64,000 bases of DNA from Sphaerisporangium rufum (GTDB lineage: Bacteria > Actinomycetota > Actinomycetes > Streptosporangiales > Streptosporangiaceae): positions 1 through 64,000 of the forward strand of contig NZ_BOOU01000068.1 in NCBI RefSeq assembly GCF_016863395.1, in the 5' to 3' direction. The position numbers and the translations under genes are program-made. Numbering within the stretch: position 1 is the first letter of the stretch; each line of letters starts with the position of its first letter. Under the pieces are notes generated by a model. The model was given only the letters and a program-made list of their open reading frames with translations. It searched no databases and was not told the DNA's origin. Below, one piece after another: positions 41,023 through 49,785 of this stretch.

Positions 41023-42453
41023 GTGCGAGAGCGTGATCGGTGGGTGCTCGCCGGCGGCGAGTGGCGGGGCAGTGCCGCGGCGGAGACGGTGGAGGTGGCC
41101 GACCCGGCGACCGGGGAACCGGTCGGGCCGGTGCCGGCCGGATGCGCCGAGGACGTCGAGGCGGCGGTGGCCGCCGCCCGGGACGCCCGGCGCGCCTGGA
41201 CCCGTACCGCGCCGGCCGAGCGGGCGGCGGCCCTGCACCGGGCGGCCGCCCTGGTGGAGCGGCACGCCGAGGAGCTGGCCGAGCTGGTCACCCGGGAGAT
41301 GGGCAAGCCGATCGGCGACGCGCGCGGCGGGGTGGCGGCCGGCATCGGCACGCTGCGCCAGTACGCCGAGCTCGGGCCGCTGCACCGGGGCCGCAGCCTG
41401 CAGGGCGGCCACGACGCGACCGACCTGATGGTCCACGAGCCGCGCGGCGTCATCGCGGTGATCACTCCGTGGAACGACCCGGTCGCCATCGCCTGCGGGC
41501 TGGTCGGCGCGGCCGCCGTCACCGGTAACACCGTCGTGCACAAGCCCTCCGAGCGGACCCCGCACACCGGCGCGCTGCTTGCCGAGCTGCTGGCCGCCGC
41601 GCTGCCGCCCGGCGTGCTGAACCTGGTCTCCGGCGACCGGCGGGCCGGCGAGCCGCTGGCCGGGCACCCCGGCGTGCACCTGGTCGCGCACGTCGGGTCC
41701 ACCGCGACCGGCCGGGCGATCGCCGCCGCGGCCGCCCGCACCGGCGCGGCCACCCTGCTGGAGAACGGCGGCAAGGACCCGCTGATCGTGGACGCCGGGG
41801 TGGACGCCAAGTGGGCCGCCGGGCAGGCCGCCATCGGGTGCTTCGCCAACGCCGGACAGATCTGCACCTCGGTCGAGCGGGTGTACGTGCACCGGGACGT
41901 CGCCGACGCCTTCGTGGCCGCGCTGGTGCAGCGGGCCGAGGAACTGCGCATGGGCCCCGGGCTGGACGAGGAGACCACCCTCGGCCCGCTGGTCGACCGC
42001 GCCCAGCGCGACATCGTCGACCGGCAGGTCCGGGCCGCGGTGGCGGCGGGCGCCCGGCCGCTGGCCGGCGGCACCGTCCCGGACGGTCCCGGCGCCTTCT
42101 ACCCGGCCACCGTGCTGGCCGGCTGCACCGACGACATGGAGATCATGCGGGAGGAGACGTTCGGCCCGGTGGCCGCGGTCCGGGTCGTCGACTCCTTCGA
42201 CCAGGCGCTGGAGCTGGCCGCCGCCTCGGCGTACGGGCTGGCGGCCACCGTGCTCACCCCGTCCATGGCCGGCGCGCAGCGCGCCTGGCGCGAGCTGCCG
42301 GTCGGCACCGTCAAGGTCAACGCGGTCTTCGGCGGCGCCCCCGGCGGCGCCGCCCAGCCGGTCCGGGGCAGCGGCCACGGCTTCGGCTACGGCCCCGAAC
42401 TCCTCGACGAGATGACCCACACCAAGGTCGTCCACCTCACCCCGCACCCCTGA
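41023..42453 (+). CDS. NAD(P)-dependent aldehyde dehydrogenase
   Basis: About 476 aa. The GTG at 41023 is preceded by GGGAAGGAAGAGG and gives the usual short N-terminus (R-D-R-W-V-L-A-G-G-E-W); ATGs at 40996, 40945 and 40912 are in frame. ALDH signatures: I-T-P-W-N-D-P-V-A-I, H-K-P-S-E-R-T-P, the glutamate motif L-L-E-N-G-G-K-D-P and the catalytic Cys in N-A-G-Q-I-C-T-S-V-E. The C-terminal E-E-T-F-G-P-V-A is present. It oxidises an aldehyde to the acid; the substrate is unknown. It is divergent from higBA. Confidence 0.93.
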   Translation: MRERDRWVLAGGEWRGSAAAETVEVADPATGEPVGPVPAGCAEDVEAAVAAARDARRAWTRTAPAERAAALHRAAALVERHAEELAELVTREMGKPIGDARGGVAAGIGTLRQYAELGPLHRGRSLQGGHDATDLMVHEPRGVIAVITPWNDPVAIACGLVGAAAVTGNTVVHKPSERTPHTGALLAELLAAALPPGVLNLVSGDRRAGEPLAGHPGVHLVAHVGSTATGRAIAAAAARTGAATLLENGGKDPLIVDAGVDAKWAAGQAAIGCFANAGQICTSVERVYVHRDVADAFVAALVQRAEELRMGPGLDEETTLGPLVDRAQRDIVDRQVRAAVAAGARPLAGGTVPDGPGAFYPATVLAGCTDDMEIMREETFGPVAAVRVVDSFDQALELAAASAYGLAATVLTPSMAGAQRAWRELPVGTVKVNAVFGGAPGGAAQPVRGSGHGFGYGPELLDEMTHTKVVHLTPHP

Positions 42454-42540
42454 CGGGGGTCTGGCCGGACGTCGCTGATGTCTGGAGTATCAGGCGCACC
42501 GGTCCCGGCTGGAACCGGCGGACGGACGGCGGCGGATCGG

Positions 42541-43431
42541 TCAGCCGCCGTCGCCGGCGGCGTCGGTCCAGCGGGCCTCGATCGTCACGGGCCGTTCCGC
42601 CGTCACCTCGGCCCCGTCGGCGGTGACGTAGAAGGTGGTGCCGCGCACCCGGGAGGTCGCGGGGTCGACGACCAGCCGCACCGGCTCGCCGTCTCCGGCC
42701 GGGATCCGCAGGGCCTCACCGCCGCCGGCCGCGCCCGCGCTCTCGACGCCGGGGTGGCCGGCCAGCGCGCGGAACGCCGCGGCCCGCACCTCCGGCGAGG
42801 CCGGGAGCTGGGAGACCAGCGAGACGAGTCCGGTGAGGACCGCGCGTTCCTGCCCGGCGGCGTCCAGCCGGCCGGCGCTGGTGGTGATGTCGCCGCGCGC
42901 CACGCCGTCGGCGATCCACGCCGTCAGGGCGTCCGGCTCGGCGGGCAACTTCTCCAGCCGGTCGAAGTCCACCGGCAGGCCGCCCAGCCGGAACGAGGTG
43001 CGCGGGCCGAGCTCGACCGTCCGGCCGGCCGTCTTCTCGCCGCGGACCCGGGTACGGCCGTCCCGCGCGGTCCAGCTCTCGAAGGCGTCACCGCCGTCCG
43101 AGCGCGTCCGGACGTACCAGTAGGCGCCGGAACCCTCCGATGCCCGCGCCGCGGTGGTGGCGGCGGCGAGCAGGATCTGCCCCCCGGTCAGCCGGACCGC
43201 GGCGGCCGGCGGGCCGTTCGGGGTGGCGGTGGGCTCGACCGCCCCGGGGAGGAGCAGGACCGCGGCGGTCGCGGCGGCGGCCAGGCCGAGCCCGGCCGCC
43301 GGCCATGCCATGTGGCGCGGCCGGGCCGGACGGCGCATCCGCCGCTGGAGCCGGCGCAGGCTGCGCTCGGCCGCCTCGGGGGACGGCTCGGGTGCGGCCA
43401 GCAGCGTGGCCAGGGTGTTCAGGTCATCCAT
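42541..43431 (-). CDS. CU044_5270-type membrane protein, putative anti-sigma partner
   Basis: 296 aa. The start M-D-D-L-N-T-L at 43431 overlaps the sigma factor stop by eight bases. N-terminal cytoplasmic part of about 40 residues, rich in Arg (R-L-Q-R-R-M-R-R-P-A-R), then one membrane helix (A-A-G-L-G-L-A-A-A-A-T-A-A-V-L-L-L). The extracytoplasmic domain of about 220 residues contains Y-W-Y-V-R-T-R-S-D and L-P-V-D-F-D-R-L-E-K-L-P. The CU044_5270 family is common in Streptosporangiales and is usually encoded after an ECF sigma gene, so anti-sigma function is inferred from context. Confidence 0.87.
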   Translation of the reverse strand: MDDLNTLATLLAAPEPSPEAAERSLRRLQRRMRRPARPRHMAWPAAGLGLAAAATAAVLLLPGAVEPTATPNGPPAAAVRLTGGQILLAAATTAARASEGSGAYWYVRTRSDGGDAFESWTARDGRTRVRGEKTAGRTVELGPRTSFRLGGLPVDFDRLEKLPAEPDALTAWIADGVARGDITTSAGRLDAAGQERAVLTGLVSLVSQLPASPEVRAAAFRALAGHPGVESAGAAGGGEALRIPAGDGEPVRLVVDPATSRVRGTTFYVTADGAEVTAERPVTIEARWTDAAGDGG

Positions 43432-43996
43432 GGAATGCCTCCGGGTCGAGAACGTCGTGGAGTTTGGCGCGGGCACGGCTGAGCCGCGAGCCCACGGTGC
43501 CGGCGGAGATGCCCAGGGCCTCGGCCACCTCCTGGTAGCCGAGCCGGCCGAGCGCGACGAGCAGCACCACGTCGCGCTCCCCCGGGGTCAGCAGTGCCAT
43601 GGCCTGGACCAGGCGCGGCCGCATGCGCTGGGCGGCGACAGAGGTGAGGACCCGGTTCTCCGGGCCCTCGGCGTCCCGCTCGGGTACGACCCGGGCGAGC
43701 GCCGCGTAGTGGCGGGCCTCCTTGCGGCGGTGCCGGGCGATGAGGTTCGTGGCGATGCCGAACAGCCAGGGACGCAGCCCGCCGCGCGCCGGGTCGAACC
43801 GGTCCCGCTGGTCGTAGGCGGTCAGGAAGGTCTCGGCGGCGATGTCCTCGGCGGTCTGCGCGTCCAGGCGCCCGGCGGCGTAGCGGAAGATGTCGCGGAA
43901 GTAGCGGTCGTGCACGACCGCGAACAGCTCCGGCCGGGCGGCGAGCCCGGCGGCGAGTTCGGCGTCGGTCGCCGGTCCGGCCACGCCGGCGGTCAC
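43424..43996 (-). CDS. ECF RNA polymerase sigma factor
   Basis: 190-aa group IV sigma factor. Region 2 has V-H-D-R-Y-F-R-D-I-F-R-Y-A-A-G-R-L and D-I-A-A-E-T-F-L-T-A-Y-D-Q-R. Region 4 has L-L-T-P-G-E-R-D-V-V-L-L-V-A and G-I-S-A-G-T-V-G-S-R-L-S-R-A-R. The linker R-P-W-L-F-G-I-A-T-N-L-I-A-R-H-R-R is typical of the group paired with CU044_5270 proteins. It is the first gene of a two-gene unit, divergent from the SDR gene. Environmental control through the membrane partner is inferred. Confidence 0.94.
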   Translation of the reverse strand: MTAGVAGPATDAELAAGLAARPELFAVVHDRYFRDIFRYAAGRLDAQTAEDIAAETFLTAYDQRDRFDPARGGLRPWLFGIATNLIARHRRKEARHYAALARVVPERDAEGPENRVLTSVAAQRMRPRLVQAMALLTPGERDVVLLVALGRLGYQEVAEALGISAGTVGSRLSRARAKLHDVLDPEAFHG

Positions 43997-44157
43997 GTCG
44001 GTGTCTTCGTCATCGGTGGATATCTTCCGGGTCGGCGTCGATGGTCACCCATACTTCGCCGCGCCCGCCGAACGTCTTCCGGGGTCCCGTTCCTGGTGGC
44101 GACGCCCCGGCCGGAGACCGCCGGTGGACGGCCGCGAGAACGGGTAAGGAGGTGTTC

Positions 44158-44910
44158 ATGAAGATCGTGGTCATCGGTGGGACCGGGCTGATCGGCGGCA
44201 AGCTCGTGTCGATGCTGGCGGAGCAGGGGCACGACGCGGTGGCGGCGTCCCCGGGCACCGGGGTCAACGCCGTCACCGGCGAGGGGCTGGCCGAGGCCCT
44301 GGCCGGCGCCTCGACGGTGGTCGACGTGTCGAACGCGCCGTCGTACGAGCCGCAGGCGGTGATGGAGTTCTTCCAGACCGCCACCCGCAACCTGCTGGAC
44401 GCCGAGGCGACGGCGGGCGTGCATCACCACGTGGCGCTGTCGGTGGTCGGCACCGAGCGAATGCCGGACAACGGGTACTTCGCGGCGAAGGTCGCCCAGG
44501 AGCGGCTGATCGAGAAGTCGCCGGTCCCGTACTCGATCGTGCACGCCACCCAGTTCTACGAGTTCGTCCGCGGCATCGCCGACGCGGCGACGGTGGACGG
44601 CGAGGTGCACATCGCGCCGGTGCGCTTCCAGCCGATCGCGGGCGAGGAGGTCGCCCAGGCGGTCGGCCGGGTGGCGCTCGGTCCGCCGCTGCGCGGCCGG
44701 GTGGAGGTGGGCGGCCCGGACCAGGTGTGGATGGACGAATTCTTCCGCGAGGCCCTCGCCGCGTGGGGCGACCCGCGCGAGGTGGTCACCGACCGGCAGG
44801 CGCGGTACTTCGGCAGCGTGCCCGGCGAGCTGACCCTGGTACCCGGCCCCGGCGCCATCCTCGGCAAGATCCGCTACCGCGACTGGCTCCCCCACAACCC
44901 CGCCCGCTGA
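44158..44910 (+). CDS. NmrA/atypical SDR NAD(P)-binding protein
   Basis: 250-aa Rossmann-fold protein starting M-K-I-V-V-I-G-G-T-G-L-I-G-G, the G-x-x-G-x-x-G dinucleotide motif at residues 7-13. The ATG has AAGGAGGTG seven bases upstream. The middle has A-L-S-V-V-G-T and N-G-Y-F-A-A-K-V-A-Q-E, an atypical SDR active-site area with Tyr/Lys. S-I-V-H-A-T-Q-F-Y-E-F follows. Relatives reduce quinones or sense redox state. It is divergent from the ECF sigma gene (161 bp). Confidence 0.9.
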   Translation: MKIVVIGGTGLIGGKLVSMLAEQGHDAVAASPGTGVNAVTGEGLAEALAGASTVVDVSNAPSYEPQAVMEFFQTATRNLLDAEATAGVHHHVALSVVGTERMPDNGYFAAKVAQERLIEKSPVPYSIVHATQFYEFVRGIADAATVDGEVHIAPVRFQPIAGEEVAQAVGRVALGPPLRGRVEVGGPDQVWMDEFFREALAAWGDPREVVTDRQARYFGSVPGELTLVPGPGAILGKIRYRDWLPHNPAR

Positions 44911-45004
44911 CCGAACTGAACCTTCGTCCACGCCTTCGAGACGAGGTGGCGTCCCGTGTGGAACTCTGGGACCTTCGCACCTTCGAGATGCACAGGAGTA
45001 CTCG

Positions 45005-45364
45005 ATGGACCACACTGGAGGTGTGAGCGTTCAGGAAGTCCCGCTGACGGCATCGTCACGATGGTCCGGCACCGTCGACGCCATGCCGGCGTCGCTGGCG
45101 GATCTGGCCGGGCCGCCGGATGGAACGGTCGAGCTGCCAGGCGACCTCGCCTGGTCCGGCCGCACGATCTTCGATCTGAACGACGCTGAGCAGCGGTACC
45201 TCTACTACATGACGGTACTGACCTCGGGCATCACATCAGACCATTACACTCGCTGGCTGAATGCTGACGTTCTTTGCGAAGAGTGGTCCAGGCTTCGCCT
45301 GCCTCGCCCCCTCCGCCGGATCTGGCAACAGCGTTTCCCCGAACTGGCGGCTCTGGTTGTGTGA
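45005..45364 (+). CDS. Hypothetical partner of the AbiEii-like gene
   Basis: 119 aa, ATG with AGGAG eight bases upstream. The first 40 residues look flexible. The rest is helical with F-D-L-N-D-A-E-Q-R-Y-L-Y-Y-M-T-V-L, H-Y-T-R-W-L-N-A-D-V-L and W-S-R-L-R-L-P-R-P-L-R-R-I-W-Q. It overlaps the start of the nucleotidyltransferase gene by a few bases, so translation is probably coupled. Its place suggests an antitoxin or accessory role in an AbiE-like pair, but it lacks the HTH typical of AbiEi. Family unknown. Confidence 0.75.
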   Translation: MDHTGGVSVQEVPLTASSRWSGTVDAMPASLADLAGPPDGTVELPGDLAWSGRTIFDLNDAEQRYLYYMTVLTSGITSDHYTRWLNADVLCEEWSRLRLPRPLRRIWQQRFPELAALVV

Positions 45365-46037
45365 TCCGCTTGAAGCCGATCACGCGGAACTGGTACGTGC
45401 GGCATTGCCGGTCTGCGACAAATATGGTCTAGCCCTCGCCGGCGGTTATGCGATGAAAGCCCACGGACTGGTCAGTCGCGCGTCCAAGGACATCGATTTC
45501 GCCACGGCCAGCACCGCCGCCGTCCAGGAGATCGCGCATGATCTCGCCACAGCGTATGGGGAAGCCGGTTTGGCGGCGACCGTGATCGCCGCTCAAGACC
45601 GAAAAGGCCATCTCCTCGTACGCCTCCCACAGGGATCCGAGTACCGGGTCGACATCCTCAAGGAGCCGTTGAGCGGCCCGCCGGCGATCATGAGCTTTGG
45701 ACCGGTGCTCTCGCTGGAGGATGCCGTCAGCCTTAAGATGGGAGCCCTGCACGACCGCGGCCTACCGCGAGACCTGATCGATGTGCACGCGGCGACGATG
45801 TTCTTCAGCAACATCGAACTGGTGAGCATGGCCAAGCGCGCTCTGGGCGATGATTTCTTCTACGAAGACCTGCGCGATCAACTGGACCATGCGGCCGTTT
45901 ACTCCGATGAGGAGTTCACCGTCTACGGTTGTCGCGAGGATCAAATCACGGCAATAAAGGCTTGGGCCCAACAATGGGCCGATCACCTTGGTCGGCTTAT
46001 TGCCCAGGAAACGCCATATTCAGATGAGCTTGACTGA
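45357..46037 (+). CDS. AbiEii/AbiGii-type nucleotidyltransferase
   Basis: About 226 aa. The TTG at 45357 is my best start, because upstream codons to ATG 45261 merely re-read the end of the preceding gene. The MNT-type nucleotidyltransferase core is L-A-G-G-Y-A-M-K-A-H-G near residue 28, then S-K-D-I-D-F-A-T near 45 with the metal-binding D-x-D. A basic stretch L-K-E-P-L-S-G-P-P and helical C-terminus (D-H-A-A-V-Y-S-D-E-E-F, I-K-A-W-A-Q-Q-W-A-D-H-L) follow. AbiEii toxins and their relatives transfer nucleotides to RNA (tRNA 3' ends in studied MenT/AbiE cases). The base composition is less GC-rich than its neighbours. Confidence 0.82.
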   Translation: MCDPLEADHAELVRAALPVCDKYGLALAGGYAMKAHGLVSRASKDIDFATASTAAVQEIAHDLATAYGEAGLAATVIAAQDRKGHLLVRLPQGSEYRVDILKEPLSGPPAIMSFGPVLSLEDAVSLKMGALHDRGLPRDLIDVHAATMFFSNIELVSMAKRALGDDFFYEDLRDQLDHAAVYSDEEFTVYGCREDQITAIKAWAQQWADHLGRLIAQETPYSDELD

Positions 46038-46106
46038 CCTGCACAACTTGTCCCGAAATGCAGGCATCCAGCAGGGGAATCGGATCGTGATCGGGATATA
46101 GAAGCC

Positions 46107-46649
46107 TCAATTTCGATCCGCCGGTGCTGCAGGGGTGTGCCGGGCGCGGTGGCGGCGGACGGCGTCGCGGTTGGCGCAGCGCGGGGAGCAGTAGCGCTGG
46201 CGGCCGCCACGGGAGACGTCCGCGTACACCAGGCCGCAGCCGTCGCGGGCGCAGCGCGCCAGCCGGGACATGCCGCGCCCGGTCAGGTGCAGCGCGGTGC
46301 CCACCGCGACCAGCGCGCGCAGCACGCCGCCGAGGGTGAGGCCCGCGTCGCGGTAGTGCAGGTGCCAGCCGGTGCCGGCGTGGTCGGTGACCCGGGGATA
46401 GGCGGCCGAGGCGGCCAGCAGCTCGTTGAGCAGCACCACCCGGGCGCGCTCGTCGCGGGTGTCCACGATCGCGCACCACCGCTCGGCCAGGTCCCGCGCG
46501 GCGGCCAGGTCCGCCTCCCCGGGCGGACGGTCGATGACCAGGCCGGCGTCCGCGCAGCGTTTCACCAGGTCGTCCAGGGTCGCGGGCGGGAAGTTGACCA
46601 GGTCCGCCATCAGCAGGACCGCGTCGGCCCCGTAAGGGTTGAGATGCAC
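46107..46649 (-). CDS. CGNR zinc-finger (ABATE-domain) regulator
   Basis: 180-aa protein. The N-terminal ABATE-like helical domain (about 8-120) has L-V-N-F-P-P-A-T-L-D-D-L and L-N-E-L-L-A-A-S-A-A-Y-P-R. The C-terminal treble-clef CGNR finger has C-A-R-D-G-C-G-L-V-Y and R-Q-R-Y-C-S-P-R-C-A-N-R-D-A-V-R-R-H-R. It is thought to be a stress-linked transcriptional regulator. The ATG at 46649 lies only 25 bp from the divergent small gene, so both messages are probably leaderless. Confidence 0.9.
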   Translation of the reverse strand: MHLNPYGADAVLLMADLVNFPPATLDDLVKRCADAGLVIDRPPGEADLAAARDLAERWCAIVDTRDERARVVLLNELLAASAAYPRVTDHAGTGWHLHYRDAGLTLGGVLRALVAVGTALHLTGRGMSRLARCARDGCGLVYADVSRGGRQRYCSPRCANRDAVRRHRARHTPAAPADRN

Positions 46650-46674
46650 AATGCCATTACATCATCCTGTACGT

Positions 46675-46854
46675 ATGAACCAGCACGACGGACATGACTG
46701 GCACACCCGCTCCCACCACCACACCAGCGAAGGGCTGGTCCGCTACCAGGCCTGCCGCTGCGGCGCCTGGCGCGTGCTGCGCGGCCCGATCGGCGGCCCG
46801 CCCGCCGCGACGGTGGTGGCGCGTAACCGCGCGGGACGGCGCACGGCACGCTGA
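46675..46854 (+). CDS. Small conserved His/Cys-rich protein (59 aa)
   Basis: It starts M-N-Q-H-D-G-H-D-W-H-T-R-S-H-H-H-T-S-E-G and continues V-R-Y-Q-A-C-R-C-G-A-W-R-V. The C-x-C plus several His residues could bind one metal ion. Similar small proteins occur near regulators in actinobacteria. It is divergent from the CGNR gene with a 25-bp gap. Function unknown. Confidence 0.72.
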   Translation: MNQHDGHDWHTRSHHHTSEGLVRYQACRCGAWRVLRGPIGGPPAATVVARNRAGRRTAR

Positions 46855-46917
46855 CGGGGAGCCCGGCACCTTCCGACAAGGCGAGACCGCACCGTCCGGG
46901 CGGCACGACCGGCGCCG

Positions 46918-47886
46918 TCAAGGGATGAGCAGCGCCTTGCCGGGGATCGAGCGCGCCTCCATCGCGCGGTGCGCTTCGGCCGCCGACCGCAGCGGGTACT
47001 CGCGCGCGATCACCGGCCGCATCCGCCCGGCCGCCGCATCCGCCAGGGCCCGCCCGGCCAGCCGCACCATGTCCGGCGCGTCGAACTGCACGTCGGTGAT
47101 GCCGCGCACGCTGATGCCGCGGGCCTGCGCGAGCTGCTGGTCCACCGTGGCGAACCCGCCACTGGCCGCCCCGTGCGCCGACACCCGCCCGCCGTCGGCC
47201 ACCAGCGCGAAGGCGTCGGCGCCCAGGGCGCCCCCGACGCCGTCCAGCAGCACGTCGACCGGCAGCCCATCGAGGGCGTCGCGTACCGCGCCGGTCCAGC
47301 CGTCCTCGGTGTAGTCCACCACCGCGTCCGCGCCGAGCCGCCGGACCAGGGCGAGCTTGGCCGCGCCGCGGGCGGCTCCGACGACCCGCGCACCGAGGTG
47401 GCGGGCGAGCTGGACCAGCAGCGTCCCCATCCCGCCCGCGGCGCCCAGGATCAGCACCCGATCGCCCGGCTTGACGCCCACGCCGTCGAGGATCCCGGTG
47501 GCGGTCACCCCGTCGTGCGCGAGCGCGGCCGCCTCTCGCAGGCCCAGGCCGTCGGGAACCGGCACCAGCCGGTCGACCCCGGTGCGGACCAGCTCGGCGT
47601 ACGAACCCCGCGTTCCCGCGCCCGCGACCACCCGCCGGCCGAGCCAGGACGACGAGACGCCCGGACCGGTGCCGACGACGGTGCCCGCCGCCGCGCCGCC
47701 AGGCACGTACGGCGGGGTGACGCCGAACATCTCACCCCAGCCGCCGCGGATCTGGGTCTCCAGGTAGATGGTGTCGATGGCCTCGGCCCGGACGACCACC
47801 TCCCCGGGTCCCGCCTGCGGGTCGGGCAGCTCCATCGGCACCAGGACCTCCGGACCGCCGTACTCCCGAACCTGGATCGCGTGCAT
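46918..47886 (-). CDS. Quinone oxidoreductase-like NADP-dependent MDR enzyme
   Basis: 322-aa zinc-free medium-chain dehydrogenase/reductase. The start M-H-A-I-Q-V at 47886 has GGGAGACAC upstream. Features: Y-G-G-P-E-V-L, A-E-A-I-D-T-I-Y-L-E, P-Y-V-P-G-G-A-A-A-G, and the nucleotide loop L-G-A-A-G-G-M-G-T-L-L near residue 150. It lacks the zinc-binding Cys/His of alcohol dehydrogenases. It reduces quinones or enones with NADPH. Confidence 0.92.
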   Translation of the reverse strand: MHAIQVREYGGPEVLVPMELPDPQAGPGEVVVRAEAIDTIYLETQIRGGWGEMFGVTPPYVPGGAAAGTVVGTGPGVSSSWLGRRVVAGAGTRGSYAELVRTGVDRLVPVPDGLGLREAAALAHDGVTATGILDGVGVKPGDRVLILGAAGGMGTLLVQLARHLGARVVGAARGAAKLALVRRLGADAVVDYTEDGWTGAVRDALDGLPVDVLLDGVGGALGADAFALVADGGRVSAHGAASGGFATVDQQLAQARGISVRGITDVQFDAPDMVRLAGRALADAAAGRMRPVIAREYPLRSAAEAHRAMEARSIPGKALLIP

Positions 47887-48206
47887 GTGTCTCCCCCAGC
47901 CATCGCCGTCACCGACTCGTGGCAGCGACGCTAGGAGTTCAACAACGGTTGAAGTCAACCGGACGGCCGGGAGCCGAGCGGACCGGCAAGGGCCCGCGGT
48001 GGCCGGCGCACCGCATCCGGCAGGGCCCGCGGGACGCCCGGCGGACCGCATCCAGCAAACGCCTCAGCTTTCTACAAATGCCTCCTAAAGTGGCTGGTCG
48101 GCATTAGAGCAATATTCCGACAGTTGTCCGGATCCGGTCATGTAGACAACCGGCAGCAGCCAAGTCCCGTCTTTCTCCTGAATCACATTGGTTTCAGGAG
48201 GTATCC

Positions 48207-48470
48207 GTGCGTTTACGTGCTGCTCTTTCCGCCGCCGCCCTGGCCGCCGGCCTGCTCGGCGTCCCCGCCGCGGCCGGTGCCGCCGAGGCCGCGACGACGG
48301 CCGCCGCGGCCTGCAAGTACCGGCGGGTGGCCCAGCACTGGGAGTGCGTGACTCCCGGCGCGTACTGCCCGGTGGCCGCGCACGGCAAGCTCGGCATCGC
48401 CAAGATCACCAACAAGCGATACCGCTGCACCCAGTACAGCAACGGCCGGTGGCGCTGGAAGCGGGCCTGA
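48207..48470 (+). CDS. Small secreted Cys-containing protein
   Basis: 87-aa exported protein, GTG start with AGGAGG upstream. The signal peptide (about 1-28, R-L-R-A-A-L-S-A-A-A-L-A-A-G-L-L-G, A-G-A cut site) leaves a mature protein of about 55-60 residues with four Cys (C-K-Y-R-R, W-E-C-V-T, A-Y-C-P-V, Y-R-C-T-Q), probably forming two disulphides. It is basic and Trp/Tyr-rich (G-R-W-R-W-K-R-A end). Similar small proteins are common in actinomycetes but have no known role. A very strong hairpin terminator follows. Confidence 0.82.
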   Translation: MRLRAALSAAALAAGLLGVPAAAGAAEAATTAAAACKYRRVAQHWECVTPGAYCPVAAHGKLGIAKITNKRYRCTQYSNGRWRWKRA

Positions 48471-48561
48471 CGCCGCAGGCCGGCGCACCTGCTGATACCG
48501 CGCAGCCGCCAGGTCATCCGGCTGCCCGGACTCCGCCGGTAGACGACGGACCGGGCGACAC

Positions 48562-48601
48562 CCGTTCCGGTGGGGCCGGATTCCAGACCCCACCGGAACG
48601 G
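48562..48601. terminator. Strong bidirectional terminator
   Basis: CCGTTCCGGTGGGG (48562-48575) and its exact complement (48588-48601) form a perfect 14-bp stem with a 12-base loop. It lies between the converging small secreted gene and the MGT glycosyltransferase gene. Confidence 0.8.
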
Positions 48602-48609
48602 TCGGCCGG

Positions 48610-49785
48610 TCAGCGGAGGTAGGACTCGACCGCGTCGGCGGCCGGGCCGGTGCCGGCGGTGGCCCGGATGTCGTCCCGGATCTCCGCCAGCCGCTTGGCC
48701 GCCTCCGCCGACGCGGCGATCGCCTCGACCGAGCCGCGCAGCGACTCCGCGGTCACCTCCTCGGCCGGCAGGTGCCGCCCGACGCCCAGCTCGGCCAGCC
48801 GCCCGGCGTTGCCGAACTGGTCGACGGCCTGCGGGATGGCGACGGTCGGCACGCCGAACCACAGGGCCTCGGCGCACCCGCCCATCCCGGCGTGGGTCAC
48901 GAACGCCGAGGCGGCCTCCAGCACCGCGAGCTGCGGCACGAACCGGTGCACCTCGAACCCGTCCGGGATCGTCCCCAGATCCGCCGGGTCGACGTGCTGC
49001 CCGACCGCCATGACCACGTGCCAGTCCGATCCGGCGAAGCCGGCCAGGCAGGCCCGGTAGATGTCCAGCTGGTCGTTGAACGCGGTACCGAACGAGACCA
49101 GCAGCACCCGCCGCCCGTCCGCCGGCGGCGTCCAGCTCCGGTCGGCCAGCCGTCCCGGGTCCAGGCACGGCCCGACGAACCGGACGTCCGGCGCCACCTT
49201 CTCGGCATTCGGCTGCATCGCCCGGGGGACCAGCGCCAGCCGGTGCTCGGGGCGGCCCAGCCAGTCCCAGGCGTCGGTCGCGATGCCGTTCTCCCGCAGC
49301 CACCCGGTGAAGGCGGCGTGGTAGCTCCGGCCCGAGTCCGACGCCCGCAGCGCGGTGATGAACTCGGCCATGTCGTCCTCGTACCCCTCCCAGGCGACGT
49401 ACGTCGGGGAGAGCTGGAGGGCCGGCACCCCGTACCGGCGGCCGAGCACCGGCCCGGCCAGCCCGCCGATGTCGTACAGCAGCAGGTCGGGACGATCGTC
49501 GTCGTACCGGTCGACCAGGCGCGGGAACACCGCGATCGCCTCGTCGAGGAACGGCCGCATGGCCTCCCCCGGGTCGTCCGACCAGCCGTCCTCGCCGGTC
49601 GGCAGCAGCGAGGGATGGGTGACGAGCTCGGCCCCGGTGGGCTCGACGAGCCCGGCCAGGTTCTCCCCGACCACGTAGCTGACCCGGTGGCCGCGGGCCA
49701 CCAGCTCCCTGATCAGGGCGAGCGAGGGATAGATGTGACTCGGCGCGGTGCAGCCGATCACGGCGATGTGTACTCGATCACGCAT
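48610..49785 (-). CDS. Macrolide-type (MGT) UDP-glycosyltransferase
   Basis: 391-aa GT1-family enzyme of the MGT/OleD type, starting M-R-D-R-V-H-I-A-V-I-G-C-T at 49785. The N-terminal acceptor domain has S-H-I-Y-P-S-L-A-L-I-R-E-L. The C-terminal donor site has F-V-P-Q-L-A-V-L-E-A-A-S-A-F-V-T-H-A-G-M-G-G, then P-Q-A-V-D-Q-F-G-N-A-G. The catalytic-region His is replaced by S-H at the N-terminus as in relatives (H-x-x-P). It transfers glucose to phenolic or macrolide hydroxyls, often for detoxification. Monocistronic; the 260-bp upstream region holds no gene. Confidence 0.92.
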   Translation of the reverse strand: MRDRVHIAVIGCTAPSHIYPSLALIRELVARGHRVSYVVGENLAGLVEPTGAELVTHPSLLPTGEDGWSDDPGEAMRPFLDEAIAVFPRLVDRYDDDRPDLLLYDIGGLAGPVLGRRYGVPALQLSPTYVAWEGYEDDMAEFITALRASDSGRSYHAAFTGWLRENGIATDAWDWLGRPEHRLALVPRAMQPNAEKVAPDVRFVGPCLDPGRLADRSWTPPADGRRVLLVSFGTAFNDQLDIYRACLAGFAGSDWHVVMAVGQHVDPADLGTIPDGFEVHRFVPQLAVLEAASAFVTHAGMGGCAEALWFGVPTVAIPQAVDQFGNAGRLAELGVGRHLPAEEVTAESLRGSVEAIAASAEAAKRLAEIRDDIRATAGTGPAADAVESYLR

